From: Litchfieldella rifensis
GTDB taxonomy: Bacteria > Pseudomonadota > Gammaproteobacteria > Pseudomonadales > Halomonadaceae
Direction: 5' to 3'
NCBI RefSeq assembly: GCF_042646605.1
Contig: NZ_JBHRUG010000029.1
Coordinates: 62,001-126,000 of the forward strand
Length of the DNA: 64,000 nucleotides
The position numbers were made by a program, and so were the translations under genes. The notes under the pieces were generated by a model, which saw only the letters and a program-made list of their open reading frames with translations, did no database searches and was not told the origin of the DNA. Each line of letters opens with the position of its first letter. Position 1 is the first letter of the stretch. This document shows positions 8,318 to 18,648 of this stretch, one piece after another.

Positions 8318-9454
8318 TCAGTCGTGGGCATTCGGGTGGCGGACCGCCCCCGCCGGGGCACCATGATAGCGCCTCGGCACCCGTGGCAGTACCCCGGTAA
8401 GCAAGGTATAGCTAATGGTATCGCAATGGCGAGCCACTTCATCCACCGACAGGCGCTCGCCGCCTGCTGCCTGCCCCCACAGGATCACAGGGCTGCCGAT
8501 CCCGGCCTCGGGGATTTCGGTAATGTCGACCGTCAGCATGTCCATCGACACCTTGCCGGCGATCGCGGTGCGTCGACCATTGACCAGTACCGGCGTGCCA
8601 TCCACGGCGTGACGATCGTAGCCATCACCATAGCCGCAGGCCACCACGCCAATCCGTGAGGGACGCGGGGCTTGCCAGCGGCCGGCGTAACCAACCGGCT
8701 CACCGGTGTCCAGCTCACGGACGGCGATGATCTCCGAGCGCAGCGTCATGACCGGCGCGAGACGGCGGCTGGCGTCGTTGGGCGCCTCCAGCGGATCGCT
8801 GCCATAGAGCATCACACCGGGGCGATTCCAGGCGCCATGAGCCTCCGGCCAGGCCAGGGTCGCCGGAGAATTGGCCAGGCTGGTGGGAGCGCCCAAGCGC
8901 TTCGCCAGTGCCTCCAGCAAGTCGAGTTGATGGCGAAAATAGGTCGAGTCCGGGGCATCGGCGGTGGCGAAATGGCTCATCAGATGCAGGTCGCTGACCC
9001 GGTCGGGTGCGGCGGCCAGACGCGCCCAGACCTGCTCGGCGCGGTGGGGACCGAAACCCAGACGATGCATGCCGGAGTCCACCTTGAGCCATGTCGGAAT
9101 CGGCCGCCGTGGCCGATAGGCCAGCATCGCTTCGAGTTGCCAATCGCTATGCACCACGGTCCACAGCCCCATGGCATCGACGGCTTCCAGTTCGCACGCC
9201 TCGAAGATGCCTTCCAGCAGCACGATGGGCGTGTCGATACCTGCCTCGCGCAGCACGCTCGCTTCCTCGAGGCAGGCTACGGCAAAAGCCGGTGCCAAGT
9301 CACTCAGGGCGCGTGCACAAGGCACCGCCCCATGGCCATAGGCATCGGCCTTGAGCACGGCCACGGCCCGACTGTGCGGTGCCAGGTCGCGGGCCAGACA
9401 GTAATTGTGGCGCAAAGCGTCGAGATCGATATCGGCGATCAGCGGCCGGGCCAT
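8318..9454 (-). CDS. alr: Alanine racemase
   Basis: This 378-residue fold-type III PLP enzyme carries the PLP lysine in VLKADAYGHG (Lys35), KVDSGMHRLG in the barrel, GVMLYG, GYGDGYDR and KVSMDMLTVDIT. It interconverts L- and D-alanine for peptidoglycan synthesis. I chose the ATG at 9454 because AGGAG lies eight bases upstream; a longer frame to 9532 adds 26 residues without family resemblance. The gene is 39 bases upstream of lpxL and may be co-transcribed with it. Confidence 0.96.
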   Translation of the reverse strand: MARPLIADIDLDALRHNYCLARDLAPHSRAVAVLKADAYGHGAVPCARALSDLAPAFAVACLEEASVLREAGIDTPIVLLEGIFEACELEAVDAMGLWTVVHSDWQLEAMLAYRPRRPIPTWLKVDSGMHRLGFGPHRAEQVWARLAAAPDRVSDLHLMSHFATADAPDSTYFRHQLDLLEALAKRLGAPTSLANSPATLAWPEAHGAWNRPGVMLYGSDPLEAPNDASRRLAPVMTLRSEIIAVRELDTGEPVGYAGRWQAPRPSRIGVVACGYGDGYDRHAVDGTPVLVNGRRTAIAGKVSMDMLTVDITEIPEAGIGSPVILWGQAAGGERLSVDEVARHCDTISYTLLTGVLPRVPRRYHGAPAGAVRHPNAHD

Positions 9455-9594
9455 GAGAGTTCTCCTGAAGTGAAACGACGATGACAGCAGGCGACGATTA
9501 TTTGCTATTTGAACGCCAATTTCACCGGCCAACTACCCAAAAATCAGCCAATTCCTAGAAAGCAGCACTAAATTTTCAAGCATTGACAGCCGAA

Positions 9595-11064
9595 TCATTC
9601 CTGGAACTGTGGGCGGACCCCGATATTGATCACTCGGTCGCTGCTGCCCGCATTGTCGCCGGGCAACTCCAGCAACACGGCCTGGTCGGCCCGCAACCAC
9701 TCATTGACCGAACGAATCGCCTCGACATCGAGCACCCCCGCCTGCTGACGCAGGTTGAGCAGGGCCAGCACATAGTCGTAACGCGCCTCGGCATGGTCGG
9801 CAATCGCCGTGAACAGGCTCTGCTCAGCGTTGAGAACATCGACGATATTGCGCGTGCCGACTTCATAGCCCGAGCGGGTCGCCTCGAGGGCGCTCTGGTT
9901 GGAGATGATCGCCTGCCGTCGTGCCTCGACGGTGTCCACGGCGTTGCTGGCCTGGGTATAGAGCGAGCGCACCTGCTGAACGGTCTCGCGGCGCTGGGCC
10001 TCGAAGTCGTACTGACTGGCTTCCAGATCGAAGGTGCTCTGACGGATCTGAGAACTGGTGGACCCACCGGTATAGATCGGCATGCTGGCACGTACACCAA
10101 GCTGGCTGCTCGAGTCATACCCGCTCAGTTGCTCGCTGTCGCTGTCGGCGTACTGATAATTGGCGAAGGCTTCCACGAGGGGAAGTCGCGTCGCGCGGGA
10201 TACCTCGACACCACTGCGCGCCACCTCTACCCCGGCTTGCGCCACCAGCAGCGTCGGGCTGTTGTCCAGCGCACGCTCTACCCAGGCGTCACGGCCGGCG
10301 GGCTCGGGCACTTCAATGGGCAGTTCGTCAGCCAAACCATCGATACTAGCGTAGCGCTGGCCCGTCAGGCGCTCCAGGGCCTCGAAGCTGACCTGCATGG
10401 CTCCTTCGGCCGCGATTCGCTGGGCACGCGCCAAGTCATACGAAGCCTGGGCTTCGTGAACATCGGTAATCGCCACCAGCCCCACCTCGAAACGCCCACG
10501 AGCCTGCTCGAGCTGGCGAATGATAGCCGCTTCCTGGGCCTGGCGGGCAGCCAGAACATCGTGGGCACGCAGGATCTCGAAATAGGCTTCGGCGACATCG
10601 AACAAGAGCTGCTGTCGGGTCGCCTCGAGCGACAGGGCCTGCTGATCGACCTGACGCTCGGCACGCTCGAGCTGCGCCCGATTGCTGGCGTCGAACAGCG
10701 CCTGGGAAGCGTCGAGGTCGACGCTGGCGAGGTTGAGGCGATCCTCTTCGAGCAAGGAGAGGCTGTCGGTGAAATCGCCTTGGCCGCCGCTGGAGAAGCC
10801 ATTCTCCTGGCTGCTGTAGGTGCGGTTGTGCGAAGCATTGGCGCTGGCACTGACCTGGGGCAGCAAGGTCCCCCGCTGGGCATCGCGACCCGCCTCGACG
10901 CTGCCGAAACCGGCCCGCGCCGATGCCAGCGTGGCATCGTTGTCCAGGGCGTCGCGGGTGATGGACCATAGATCGGCGGCATGTGCCGGGCCGGCCAGCA
11001 GAGTTACCGCCAGCAGGGGCAAGGACAGGCGCGAAGCGCATGACGGGAGGATGACGGACGACAT
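9595..11064 (-). CDS. tolC: TolC-family outer membrane efflux channel
   Basis: This 489-residue protein has a signal peptide (MSSVILPSCASRLSL to AHA, about 29 residues) and two repeated long alpha-helical halves. The GLVAITDVHEAQASYDLARA and GTRNIVDVLNAEQSLFTA blocks are characteristic of the two TolC repeats. It forms the trimeric outer-membrane exit duct for tripartite efflux and type I secretion. The ATG at 11064 has AAGGAA upstream. It stands alone between rpoS and alr, as housekeeping tolC often does. Confidence 0.94.
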   Translation of the reverse strand: MSSVILPSCASRLSLPLLAVTLLAGPAHAADLWSITRDALDNDATLASARAGFGSVEAGRDAQRGTLLPQVSASANASHNRTYSSQENGFSSGGQGDFTDSLSLLEEDRLNLASVDLDASQALFDASNRAQLERAERQVDQQALSLEATRQQLLFDVAEAYFEILRAHDVLAARQAQEAAIIRQLEQARGRFEVGLVAITDVHEAQASYDLARAQRIAAEGAMQVSFEALERLTGQRYASIDGLADELPIEVPEPAGRDAWVERALDNSPTLLVAQAGVEVARSGVEVSRATRLPLVEAFANYQYADSDSEQLSGYDSSSQLGVRASMPIYTGGSTSSQIRQSTFDLEASQYDFEAQRRETVQQVRSLYTQASNAVDTVEARRQAIISNQSALEATRSGYEVGTRNIVDVLNAEQSLFTAIADHAEARYDYVLALLNLRQQAGVLDVEAIRSVNEWLRADQAVLLELPGDNAGSSDRVINIGVRPQFQE

Positions 11065-11157
11065 GAATGTTCCTTCTGCAAGCGGCGGATACTGCACACG
11101 CCCCGGCCAGTGTGCCAGCGATTCGTGCAAGGAACATGCAACCATCACCGGTCGCGC

Positions 11158-11189
11158 GTGACGCCCCTGCCCCTCATACGGGGCGTCAC
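11158..11189 (-). terminator. Stem-loop downstream of rpoS
   Basis: A perfect 10-bp inverted repeat (GTGACGCCCC / GGGGCGTCAC) with a 12-base loop lies 37 bases past the rpoS stop, between rpoS and tolC. No T-tract follows in either direction. Confidence 0.5.
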
Positions 11190-11225
11190 GGCCATGTCAG
11201 TGATGGACGACCATCGGAATGGGAA

Positions 11226-12206
11226 TTACTCGAAGATGGCATCCAGTGACAGGCCTTGCTTTTCCAGCACCCGGCGCAGCTTCTTCAGGGCCTCGACCTG
11301 GATTTGGCGAACGCGCTCACGAGTCAGCCCGATCTCTTCACCTACCTCTTCCAACGTGGCAGCCTCATGACCACGCAGACCAAAGCGCCGCACCACCACT
11401 TCCATCTGCTTCTCGGTGAGCTCAGCCAGCCAGTCGTCGACATGTTGCTTGACATCGACATCCACCAGTGACGACTCGGGGCCCAGGTCGTTGTCATCGG
11501 CGAGGGTCTCGATCAGTGGCTTGTCGCTCTCGCCACCCATGGGGTAATCCACCGACGAGACACGCTCGTTGAGTCCCATCATCTTCTTGACGGTCGACAC
11601 CGGCTTGTCGAGGAAGTCGGCGATTTCCTCCGGCGTGGCCTCATGGTCGAGCTTCTGGGTGAGCTCACGAGCGGCCCGCAGGTAGATATTGAGTTCCTTG
11701 ACCACATGAATGGGCAAGCGGATGGTGCGCGTCTGATTCATCAGCGCCCGTTCGATGGTCTGGCGAATCCACCAAGTGGCATAGGTCGAGAAGCGAAACC
11801 CACGCTCCGGGTCGAATTTTTCCACCGCTCGGATCAACCCCAGGTTGCCCTCCTCGATCAGATCGAGCAGTGACAAGCCACGATTGAGATAGCGCCGCGC
11901 AATCTTCACCACCAGGCGCAGGTTGGATTCGATCATCCGGGCCCGCCCCGCTGGGTCACCCTGCTGGGCGAGGCGGCCGTAATGAACCTCCTCCTCGGGT
12001 GTCAGTAGCGGCGAAAAACCGATCTCGTTCAAGTAGATCTGAGTGGCGTCGAGGCTGTGATGATACTGGTTCTCCTCTCGACTCAGCGCCTTCTCGAATT
12101 CCTGCTCATCCTTGGCGCTGACCTCGTCGTCATCGTCGTCAACGTCCAACTCTTCATCAATGGCGTCGAGGTCCACTTCCTGAAGGTCCCGTTCGAGCAT
12201 GCTCAT
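11226..12206 (-). CDS. rpoS: RNA polymerase sigma factor RpoS
   Basis: This 326-residue sigma-70 family member has region 1.2 (DATQIYLNEIGFSPLLTPEEEV) and region 2 (ARRYLNRGLSLLDLIEEGNLGLIRAVEKFD and FSTYATWWIRQTIERALMNQ). Region 3 follows, then region 4 with the GLTRERVRQIQVEALKKLR helix-turn-helix. The N-terminus has a run of five aspartates and no sigma-70 region 1.1, as in RpoS. The ATG at 12206 follows GGGG at six bases; one at 12200 is also possible. It sits after nlpD in the conserved order. It controls stationary-phase and osmotic stress genes. Confidence 0.96.
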   Translation of the reverse strand: MSMLERDLQEVDLDAIDEELDVDDDDDEVSAKDEQEFEKALSREENQYHHSLDATQIYLNEIGFSPLLTPEEEVHYGRLAQQGDPAGRARMIESNLRLVVKIARRYLNRGLSLLDLIEEGNLGLIRAVEKFDPERGFRFSTYATWWIRQTIERALMNQTRTIRLPIHVVKELNIYLRAARELTQKLDHEATPEEIADFLDKPVSTVKKMMGLNERVSSVDYPMGGESDKPLIETLADDNDLGPESSLVDVDVKQHVDDWLAELTEKQMEVVVRRFGLRGHEAATLEEVGEEIGLTRERVRQIQVEALKKLRRVLEKQGLSLDAIFE

Positions 12207-12315
12207 GTCGCTACCCCGTTCGATGCTACCCAGAAACACGGCCGTCGCACTATGCTGACCTGCCCCGCCGCAAGGCAAAAGCCGTTACTTGTTATTTTGC
12301 GATGCAAGCCGTCGC

Positions 12316-13558
<1,243 letters not shown>

Positions 13559-13566
<8 letters not shown>

Positions 13567-14518
13567 CGGAGCCTTCCTCCTTGTGGGGGTGTGCCTGGGA
13601 GTTACCGGGCTGTCTGCCAACCACCAGGACCAATATCAAACCGGCCAGCATCAATGCCAGCACACCGAATAGCTGCGCGGACTCTCCGGTCAACAGCGCA
13701 TAATCATTAGGCAATAGGTAGCGATAATCCAGAGGGATTATCTGATCATCCGGCCCCAGTTGATAACTGACAAGTTCACGCCACGGCCACAATGTCGGCA
13801 ACGACCCCAGGATGAAGCCGATCAGCAGTTGCAACGTCGCCGTATGGAAGTGGCGCAGCAGCCACGACAATAACCGCGAGAAGAAGAACAGGCCAATAGC
13901 ACAGCCCACGGCAAACTGGGCGATCAGGGTCAGATCGAAGCTCTTGATGCCTTCCATCACCGTGCCATAGAGCCCCATGGTCAGTAGCAGGAAGCTGCCC
14001 GACACTCCGGGCAACAGCATCGCACTGATGGCGATGCTTCCCCCAACCACCAGCATCAGTGAATCCGCCCCCAGGGTGGAAACGAAGGGCATCAGCGCGG
14101 GCAGCATCCTGGCCAACACCAACCCCACAGCCAATGGCAGCACGTGCCACCACCGCCAGTCCGGGAGGCTACGGCTGACCACCACGGCCGAGGCCGCGAC
14201 CAGGCCGAAGAAGAAAGCATCCAGCAATAGGGCATGCTCGGCCATCAGGTAGGTCACCAGATGCGCCACGCTGATCAGGCTGGCCGCGATACCGGCAAGC
14301 AGCGGCACCAAGAATGCCAGGTTGAGGTGCGTGGCAAGCCTCGCCCAGCCGCCACGACGCCAGGCCATGAAGGCAGCGGGGCCAAACTGCTTGATGGTAT
14401 GGATCAACTCTTCGTAGATACCGGTGACGAAAGCGATGGTCCCTCCCGACACGCCGGGAACCGCATCGGCCGCCCCCATGCCGGCACCCTTCAGAAAGAT
14501 GGAATACGAACGCTTCAA
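13559..14518 (-). CDS. DUF368 membrane protein, probable undecaprenyl-phosphate translocase
   Basis: This 319-residue protein has eight or more hydrophobic segments and two copies of a glycine/proline motif, GAADAVPGVSGGTIAF near the start and SAMLLPGVSGSFLLL in the middle. These are the hallmark of DUF368. Members have been reported as C55-P (polyprenyl-phosphate) recycling transporters; applying that here is by family. The start is TTG at 14518, overlapping the pcm stop (TTGA) with AAGGAG seven bases upstream. It is inserted between pcm and nlpD, an operon position that links it to envelope maintenance. Confidence 0.87.
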
Positions 14519-15180
14519 CGAATAACTCCTTGTAACAACGGGACGAAGCGCACCGGTTCCAGGCGTTGGTAGTCGAAGGTGTCGCCGTGACGGCACACCT
14601 GCGTCAACCACTGACTGCCATCGGCCTCTTCCAGTGGCGTGATCAGTCTCCCCCCATCCGCGAGCTGGGCCAGTAGCACTTCGGGCAATTCGCTGGCACA
14701 AGCCGTCAACAGGATGACATCGAACGGCGCCGCTTCGGGCCAGCCGTGGCCACCGTCGGCGAGACGCAACCGCACATTGAAGACCTTGAGCCGGCGCAGA
14801 CGTTCACCGGCACGACGGTACAGCGCCGTAATTCGTTCGATCGACCACACTTCCGGCACCAGTCGCGAGAGAATCAGCGTCTGATAACCGGATCCGCTGC
14901 CGACTTCCAGCACACGCTCGGGTGCTTCATTGATCACTAGCTCGGTCATCCGCGCCACGATCCATGGCTGCGATAGGGTCTGGCCATGCCCGATCGGCAG
15001 GGAGGTATCCTCATAGGCACGGTGGGACAGGGCCTCGTCGAGAAACAGGTGGCGCGGCTCCCGACCCATGACCGCCAGGACGCGGGGATCTTCAATGCCA
15101 TTGGCTCGCAGGCGAGCCACCAACCGATCACGGGTGCGTTGCGATGTCATGCCGACACCGCGAAGTTCATGTGAGTGCAT
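14515..15180 (-). CDS. pcm: Protein-L-isoaspartate O-methyltransferase
   Basis: This 221-residue SAM-dependent methyltransferase has the family blocks PRHLFLDEALSHRAYEDTSLPIGHGQTLSQP, the SAM loop VLEVGSGSGYQT, and FVPLLQG at the end. It repairs isoaspartyl damage in proteins. The ATG at 15180 overlaps surE by 14 bases and follows AGGG; the internal ATG at 15150 (MTSQRTRDR) matches the usual Pseudomonas start and is an alternative. The usual family length is about 210. It is translationally coupled to the downstream DUF368 gene through TTGA. Confidence 0.93.
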   Translation of the reverse strand: MHSHELRGVGMTSQRTRDRLVARLRANGIEDPRVLAVMGREPRHLFLDEALSHRAYEDTSLPIGHGQTLSQPWIVARMTELVINEAPERVLEVGSGSGYQTLILSRLVPEVWSIERITALYRRAGERLRRLKVFNVRLRLADGGHGWPEAAPFDVILLTACASELPEVLLAQLADGGRLITPLEEADGSQWLTQVCRHGDTFDYQRLEPVRFVPLLQGVIR

Positions 15181-15913
15181 CCAACCAGCCCTGAACGTCA
15201 TCCAGTGCCGCATGCCGGGTCAGGTCGGTCTGCAGCGGCGTAATCGATACGAAGCCCGCCTCCACGGCGGCGAAGTCGGTATCCGGGCCATCATCGGCAT
15301 TCTCGCCGACGGCGGCGATCCAGTAACGCTCCCGACCGCGCGGGTCCTGGATCTTGAGCGGCCGTGCTGCAGGGCCGCGATACCCCAGCCGCGTGACCCG
15401 GAAGCCGCGAATTTCATCCCAGGGCAAATCCGGTACGTTGACATTGAGCAGGCTACGCGGTGGCAGCGACAGCAGGTCGGCGGCCCCGATCAGGCTTGCC
15501 GCGACACGCCCGGCGGTTTCGAAATGGCGGTCACCGACCAGCGACATGGCGATCGCCGGCATGCCCAGATTGCGTCCCTCCATGGCGGCGGCGACAGTCC
15601 CCGAATAGAGCACATCGTCGCCCAGGTTGCCGCCATGGTTGATTCCCGAGATCACCAGATCCGGTTTCTCGTCCCACACGCCATTGACTCCCAGGTATAC
15701 ACAGTCGGCCGGCGTGCCATCGACGCTGTAAAAGCCGTTATCGAGATCGTTCAGGGCCAACGGACGGGTCAGGGTCAGCGAATTGCTGGCACCGCTCTTG
15801 TCACGATCCGGTGCCACTACCCGCACACGAGCATGCGGACATAATGCCTCATAGAGCGCTCGCAGTCCCGGAGCATGCACGCCATCATCATTGGACAGCA
15901 ATAGTTTTCGCAT
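15167..15913 (-). CDS. surE: 5'/3'-nucleotidase SurE
   Basis: This 248-residue protein begins MRKLLLSNDDGVHAPG. It carries the SurE metal-binding Asp-Asp pair, APDRDKSGASNSLT, and SGINHGGNLGDDVLYSGTVAAAMEG. SurE dephosphorylates nucleoside monophosphates and helps stationary-phase survival. The ATG at 15913 is preceded by GGGAGAG. It lies 50 bases after truD and overlaps pcm, keeping the surE-pcm-nlpD-rpoS order. Confidence 0.95.
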   Translation of the reverse strand: MRKLLLSNDDGVHAPGLRALYEALCPHARVRVVAPDRDKSGASNSLTLTRPLALNDLDNGFYSVDGTPADCVYLGVNGVWDEKPDLVISGINHGGNLGDDVLYSGTVAAAMEGRNLGMPAIAMSLVGDRHFETAGRVAASLIGAADLLSLPPRSLLNVNVPDLPWDEIRGFRVTRLGYRGPAARPLKIQDPRGRERYWIAAVGENADDGPDTDFAAVEAGFVSITPLQTDLTRHAALDDVQGWLDALT

Positions 15914-15963
15914 CGTCTCTCCCTGAGCACATGAATCGCCCGACACCACGGGCCGGTACGATG

Positions 15964-17034
15964 TTACAAACTGGAATGTGCCATCAACTCACGCAATACC
16001 GATGTGGCAAAGGCGCCGCGAGGTAGTTCAAAGTCCAATATCAGGGCATCTTCGTGGCGTCTCAACGACGGCGCGCCAAGGCGGACGCGCAATGCCCGCC
16101 GCGCCATGCGCACCCCGGCTCGCTGCAGCCCATCGCACAAGGCCGGCTCGTCGACGGGCAGTTGCCCTTCAACGGCCGCCGCCTCGGCCTGGCTCGCCAG
16201 ACGACCGCTCCCCCACAGTACGCCACTAGGGTGCACATCCAGGCGCTGTGCACGCCCACGCAGTTCGTCATCGACGATCTCGGCCAGGAACTGGCTGGCC
16301 GTGCCGTCGAGAATCAGCAGCTCGCCAGGCAGTGGTGACGCCCAATTGCCCGCCGCCAGACGCCGAGCCAGCAACGTATTGAACAGATAGCTTCGCGCCG
16401 TGGAAAGCAGCATCCCCTCCCGGTCGTCGCGTTTGCGCCAGCCGCGCGCAAGCACCGCCCTCGCCTTGACCAGATTCCGGCCCGCCGGTCCAAAGCGCTG
16501 CGGGCCGAAGTAATTGGGCACACCATGCTCGCACAACCACTGCCAACGCTCCTCCACGGCAGGATCACGCACTACCTCCCCAGTCAGGCGCAGCGTGAAG
16601 CGATTGGCACGATGCACGCCTCGCTTGAGCTTGCGCGGATGGCGCACCTGTTCGAGCAACGTCACCGGCGTCTCCGCCAGCCGGGAGACCAGATCCTGTG
16701 GCGCCGCTCGCCCGGGCAAGTGTACCGACAACCATTGCCGCGTCACCGCCACCCGATCCTTCATGCCGGAATAGCCGATGTCACGCAGTGACACCTCGCA
16801 GGCCCGGGCCAGGCGCCGGGCCAACTCCAGCGTGGTCAGATCGCGCTTCTCCACCCACAACCAGAGATGTTCGCCCTCCCCCTCCGGCGAGAAGCCCAGG
16901 CATTCCTCGACGCGGAAATCCTCGGGTGTGGCACGATAGTCACCGCTGCAGGGTGGTCCGCCCATCACCGCATCCAGCGCCCTTGGCCAGGCGGGCGGCC
17001 AGGACGGTACCATCGAGATCGTAGTCTCGCTCAC
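15964..17034 (-). CDS. truD: tRNA pseudouridine(13) synthase TruD
   Basis: This 356-residue protein has the catalytic aspartate in GYSGMKDRVAVTRQW, the NYFGPQRFG block and KLKRGVHRANRF, all typical of TruD. It isomerises U13 in certain tRNAs. The ATG overlaps the ispF stop as ATGA. Length agrees with E. coli TruD (about 350 residues). No unusual features. Confidence 0.95.
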   Translation of the reverse strand: MSETTISMVPSWPPAWPRALDAVMGGPPCSGDYRATPEDFRVEECLGFSPEGEGEHLWLWVEKRDLTTLELARRLARACEVSLRDIGYSGMKDRVAVTRQWLSVHLPGRAAPQDLVSRLAETPVTLLEQVRHPRKLKRGVHRANRFTLRLTGEVVRDPAVEERWQWLCEHGVPNYFGPQRFGPAGRNLVKARAVLARGWRKRDDREGMLLSTARSYLFNTLLARRLAAGNWASPLPGELLILDGTASQFLAEIVDDELRGRAQRLDVHPSGVLWGSGRLASQAEAAAVEGQLPVDEPALCDGLQRAGVRMARRALRVRLGAPSLRRHEDALILDFELPRGAFATSVLRELMAHSSL

Positions 17035-17522
17035 GACTCGCCCTCCGTGGCCTGCAACAACACCACCGCCTCTGCGGCGATTCCCTCGCCACGCCCGGTG
17101 AAGCCCAGACGTTCGGTCGTCGTGGCCTTGACGTTGACGACGCCCGATTCGACCCGCAGATCGCTGGCGATCCGCCTGCTCATGGTCTCGATATACGGGG
17201 CCAGCTTGGGCGCCTGGGCGATCAGGGTGGCATCCAGGTTGCCGATCCGGTAGCCCCGCTCCGCCACCAGCGCCACCACCTGGCGCAACAGCACCCGACT
17301 GTCGGCTCCCGCCCAGGCCGGATCGGTATCGGGAAAATGCCGACCGATGTCACCCAGGCCGCAGGCTCCCAGCAAGGCATCGCAGATCGCGTGCAGCAAC
17401 ACGTCGCCGTCGGAGTGAGCGACGAAGCCATGGGAGAAGGGAATTTCGACGCCACCGATCATCAGATGATCGCCGGTACCGAATCGATGCACATCGAAGC
17501 CATGGCCGATTCTCAGGGTCAT
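17031..17522 (-). CDS. ispF: 2-C-methyl-D-erythritol 2,4-cyclodiphosphate synthase
   Basis: This 163-residue protein starts MTLRIGHGFDVHRF, where the DxH pair binds metal, and has HSDGDVLLHAICDALLGA and KATTTERLGFTGRGEGIA. It forms the cyclic diphosphate of the MEP isoprenoid pathway from the product of IspE. It is one base after ispD and overlaps truD by four bases, so it is part of a tightly coupled operon. Confidence 0.97.
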   Translation of the reverse strand: MTLRIGHGFDVHRFGTGDHLMIGGVEIPFSHGFVAHSDGDVLLHAICDALLGACGLGDIGRHFPDTDPAWAGADSRVLLRQVVALVAERGYRIGNLDATLIAQAPKLAPYIETMSRRIASDLRVESGVVNVKATTTERLGFTGRGEGIAAEAVVLLQATEGES

Positions 17523-17523
17523 G

Positions 17524-18264
17524 TCAGCTCTCTTGCCGGAAGTCGGAAATGGGGGACGTGGGCACCGTGTCCAATGCGGCCTGCACGGCGAGAATATGCG
17601 CCGCCAGAGCCAGATCCTCGGGATGGGTGATCTTGAGGTTATCGCGCCGCGCTACCACCAGCCGCGGCGAGCCCCCCAGGGCCTCCACTGCCGACGACTC
17701 GTCGGTAACCGTTATGCCGTGGGTGCGCGCCGTCTGCAGGGCATCGCACAACAGGCGGTATCGGAACCCCTGGGGAGTCTGCGCCTGCCACAACCCATCG
17801 CGCGACTCGGTAGTGCTCACCCGGTCATGACCATCGTCGCGCTTCATGGTATCGGCCACCGGAACGGCCAGCAGCGCTCCGTCGGGAGACTCGTCCAGCA
17901 CGGCGAGCAGGTGCCGTAGGTCCTCGACGGTGACACAAGGGCGCGCCACATCGTGCACCATCACCAAGTCATCGTCGGCCGCTTCTTCGGCGAGCGCCGC
18001 CAGGGCATTGGCGACCGAGTCCGCCCGCTCGACACCACCCGGCACGCGGCGCCAGTCGGCGAAAGGCACCCAGGCGGGGTCGAACCAGCGATCCTCGGCA
18101 TCCAGGCAGAGACAGAGTCCAGCCTCGGGAGCGGCCCGATGCAGCCGGCACAGCGTATGTGCAAGCACCGGTTTCCCATCGAGCTCGAGGTACTGCTTGG
18201 GGCGATCGCCCCTCATGCGCCTGCCCCGCCCCGCGGCCGGCACGATCCACCACAATCGGCTCAT
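17524..18264 (-). CDS. ispD: 2-C-methyl-D-erythritol 4-phosphate cytidylyltransferase
   Basis: This 246-residue protein has the nucleotidyltransferase loop PAAGRGRRMRGDRPKQYLEL at the start, VHDVARPCV in the middle and QTPQGFR. It catalyses CTP-dependent activation of MEP. The start overlaps the ftsB stop as ATGA. The C-terminus is about 15 residues longer than the E. coli enzyme (QAALDTVPTSPISDFRQES); this tail has no recognisable motif. Confidence 0.96.
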   Translation of the reverse strand: MSRLWWIVPAAGRGRRMRGDRPKQYLELDGKPVLAHTLCRLHRAAPEAGLCLCLDAEDRWFDPAWVPFADWRRVPGGVERADSVANALAALAEEAADDDLVMVHDVARPCVTVEDLRHLLAVLDESPDGALLAVPVADTMKRDDGHDRVSTTESRDGLWQAQTPQGFRYRLLCDALQTARTHGITVTDESSAVEALGGSPRLVVARRDNLKITHPEDLALAAHILAVQAALDTVPTSPISDFRQES

Positions 18265-18557
18265 GGACGAGCCTCCTCGGTCGCCACGCCCGGCACCCAG
18301 AAGAACTGCTCATCCTCGCGCACCATGCCGATATCGCTGCGCCCACGCTCCTCGATGGCATCGAGCCCGGTCTTCAGGTCCATCACCTCCGCCGCCAGGC
18401 GCTGGTTGCGGGCACGCAGCGGACGATTCTCGGCCTCCAAGGCATCGGCACGCGCACGGATCTGCCCAAGTTCCCGCAGCCCTCCCTCACCGAACCACAG
18501 GCGGTACTGCAACAATACAAGCAGAGCAATCAACACGATGGTGAGCCACTTCAACAT
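18261..18557 (-). CDS. ftsB: Cell division protein FtsB
   Basis: This 98-residue bitopic protein has a single N-terminal membrane helix (residues 3-17), then a coiled coil (ELGQIRARADALEAENRPLRARNQRLAAEV) and a short C-terminal DUGL-like segment ending in VPGVA. It forms the FtsQLB divisome complex at the septum. It is first in this operon; the usual upstream neighbour eno is absent, an unrelated acyltransferase gene lying there instead. Confidence 0.92.
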   Translation of the reverse strand: MLKWLTIVLIALLVLLQYRLWFGEGGLRELGQIRARADALEAENRPLRARNQRLAAEVMDLKTGLDAIEERGRSDIGMVREDEQFFWVPGVATEEARP

Positions 18558-18648
18558 CCCGGCATCCTGTTGGGAAACACGATGCCAGGCATTATGCCAT
18601 CATCGCCCCTCGTTGCGCAGAGTCGTGAACCGCTGACGTCACTCGGCG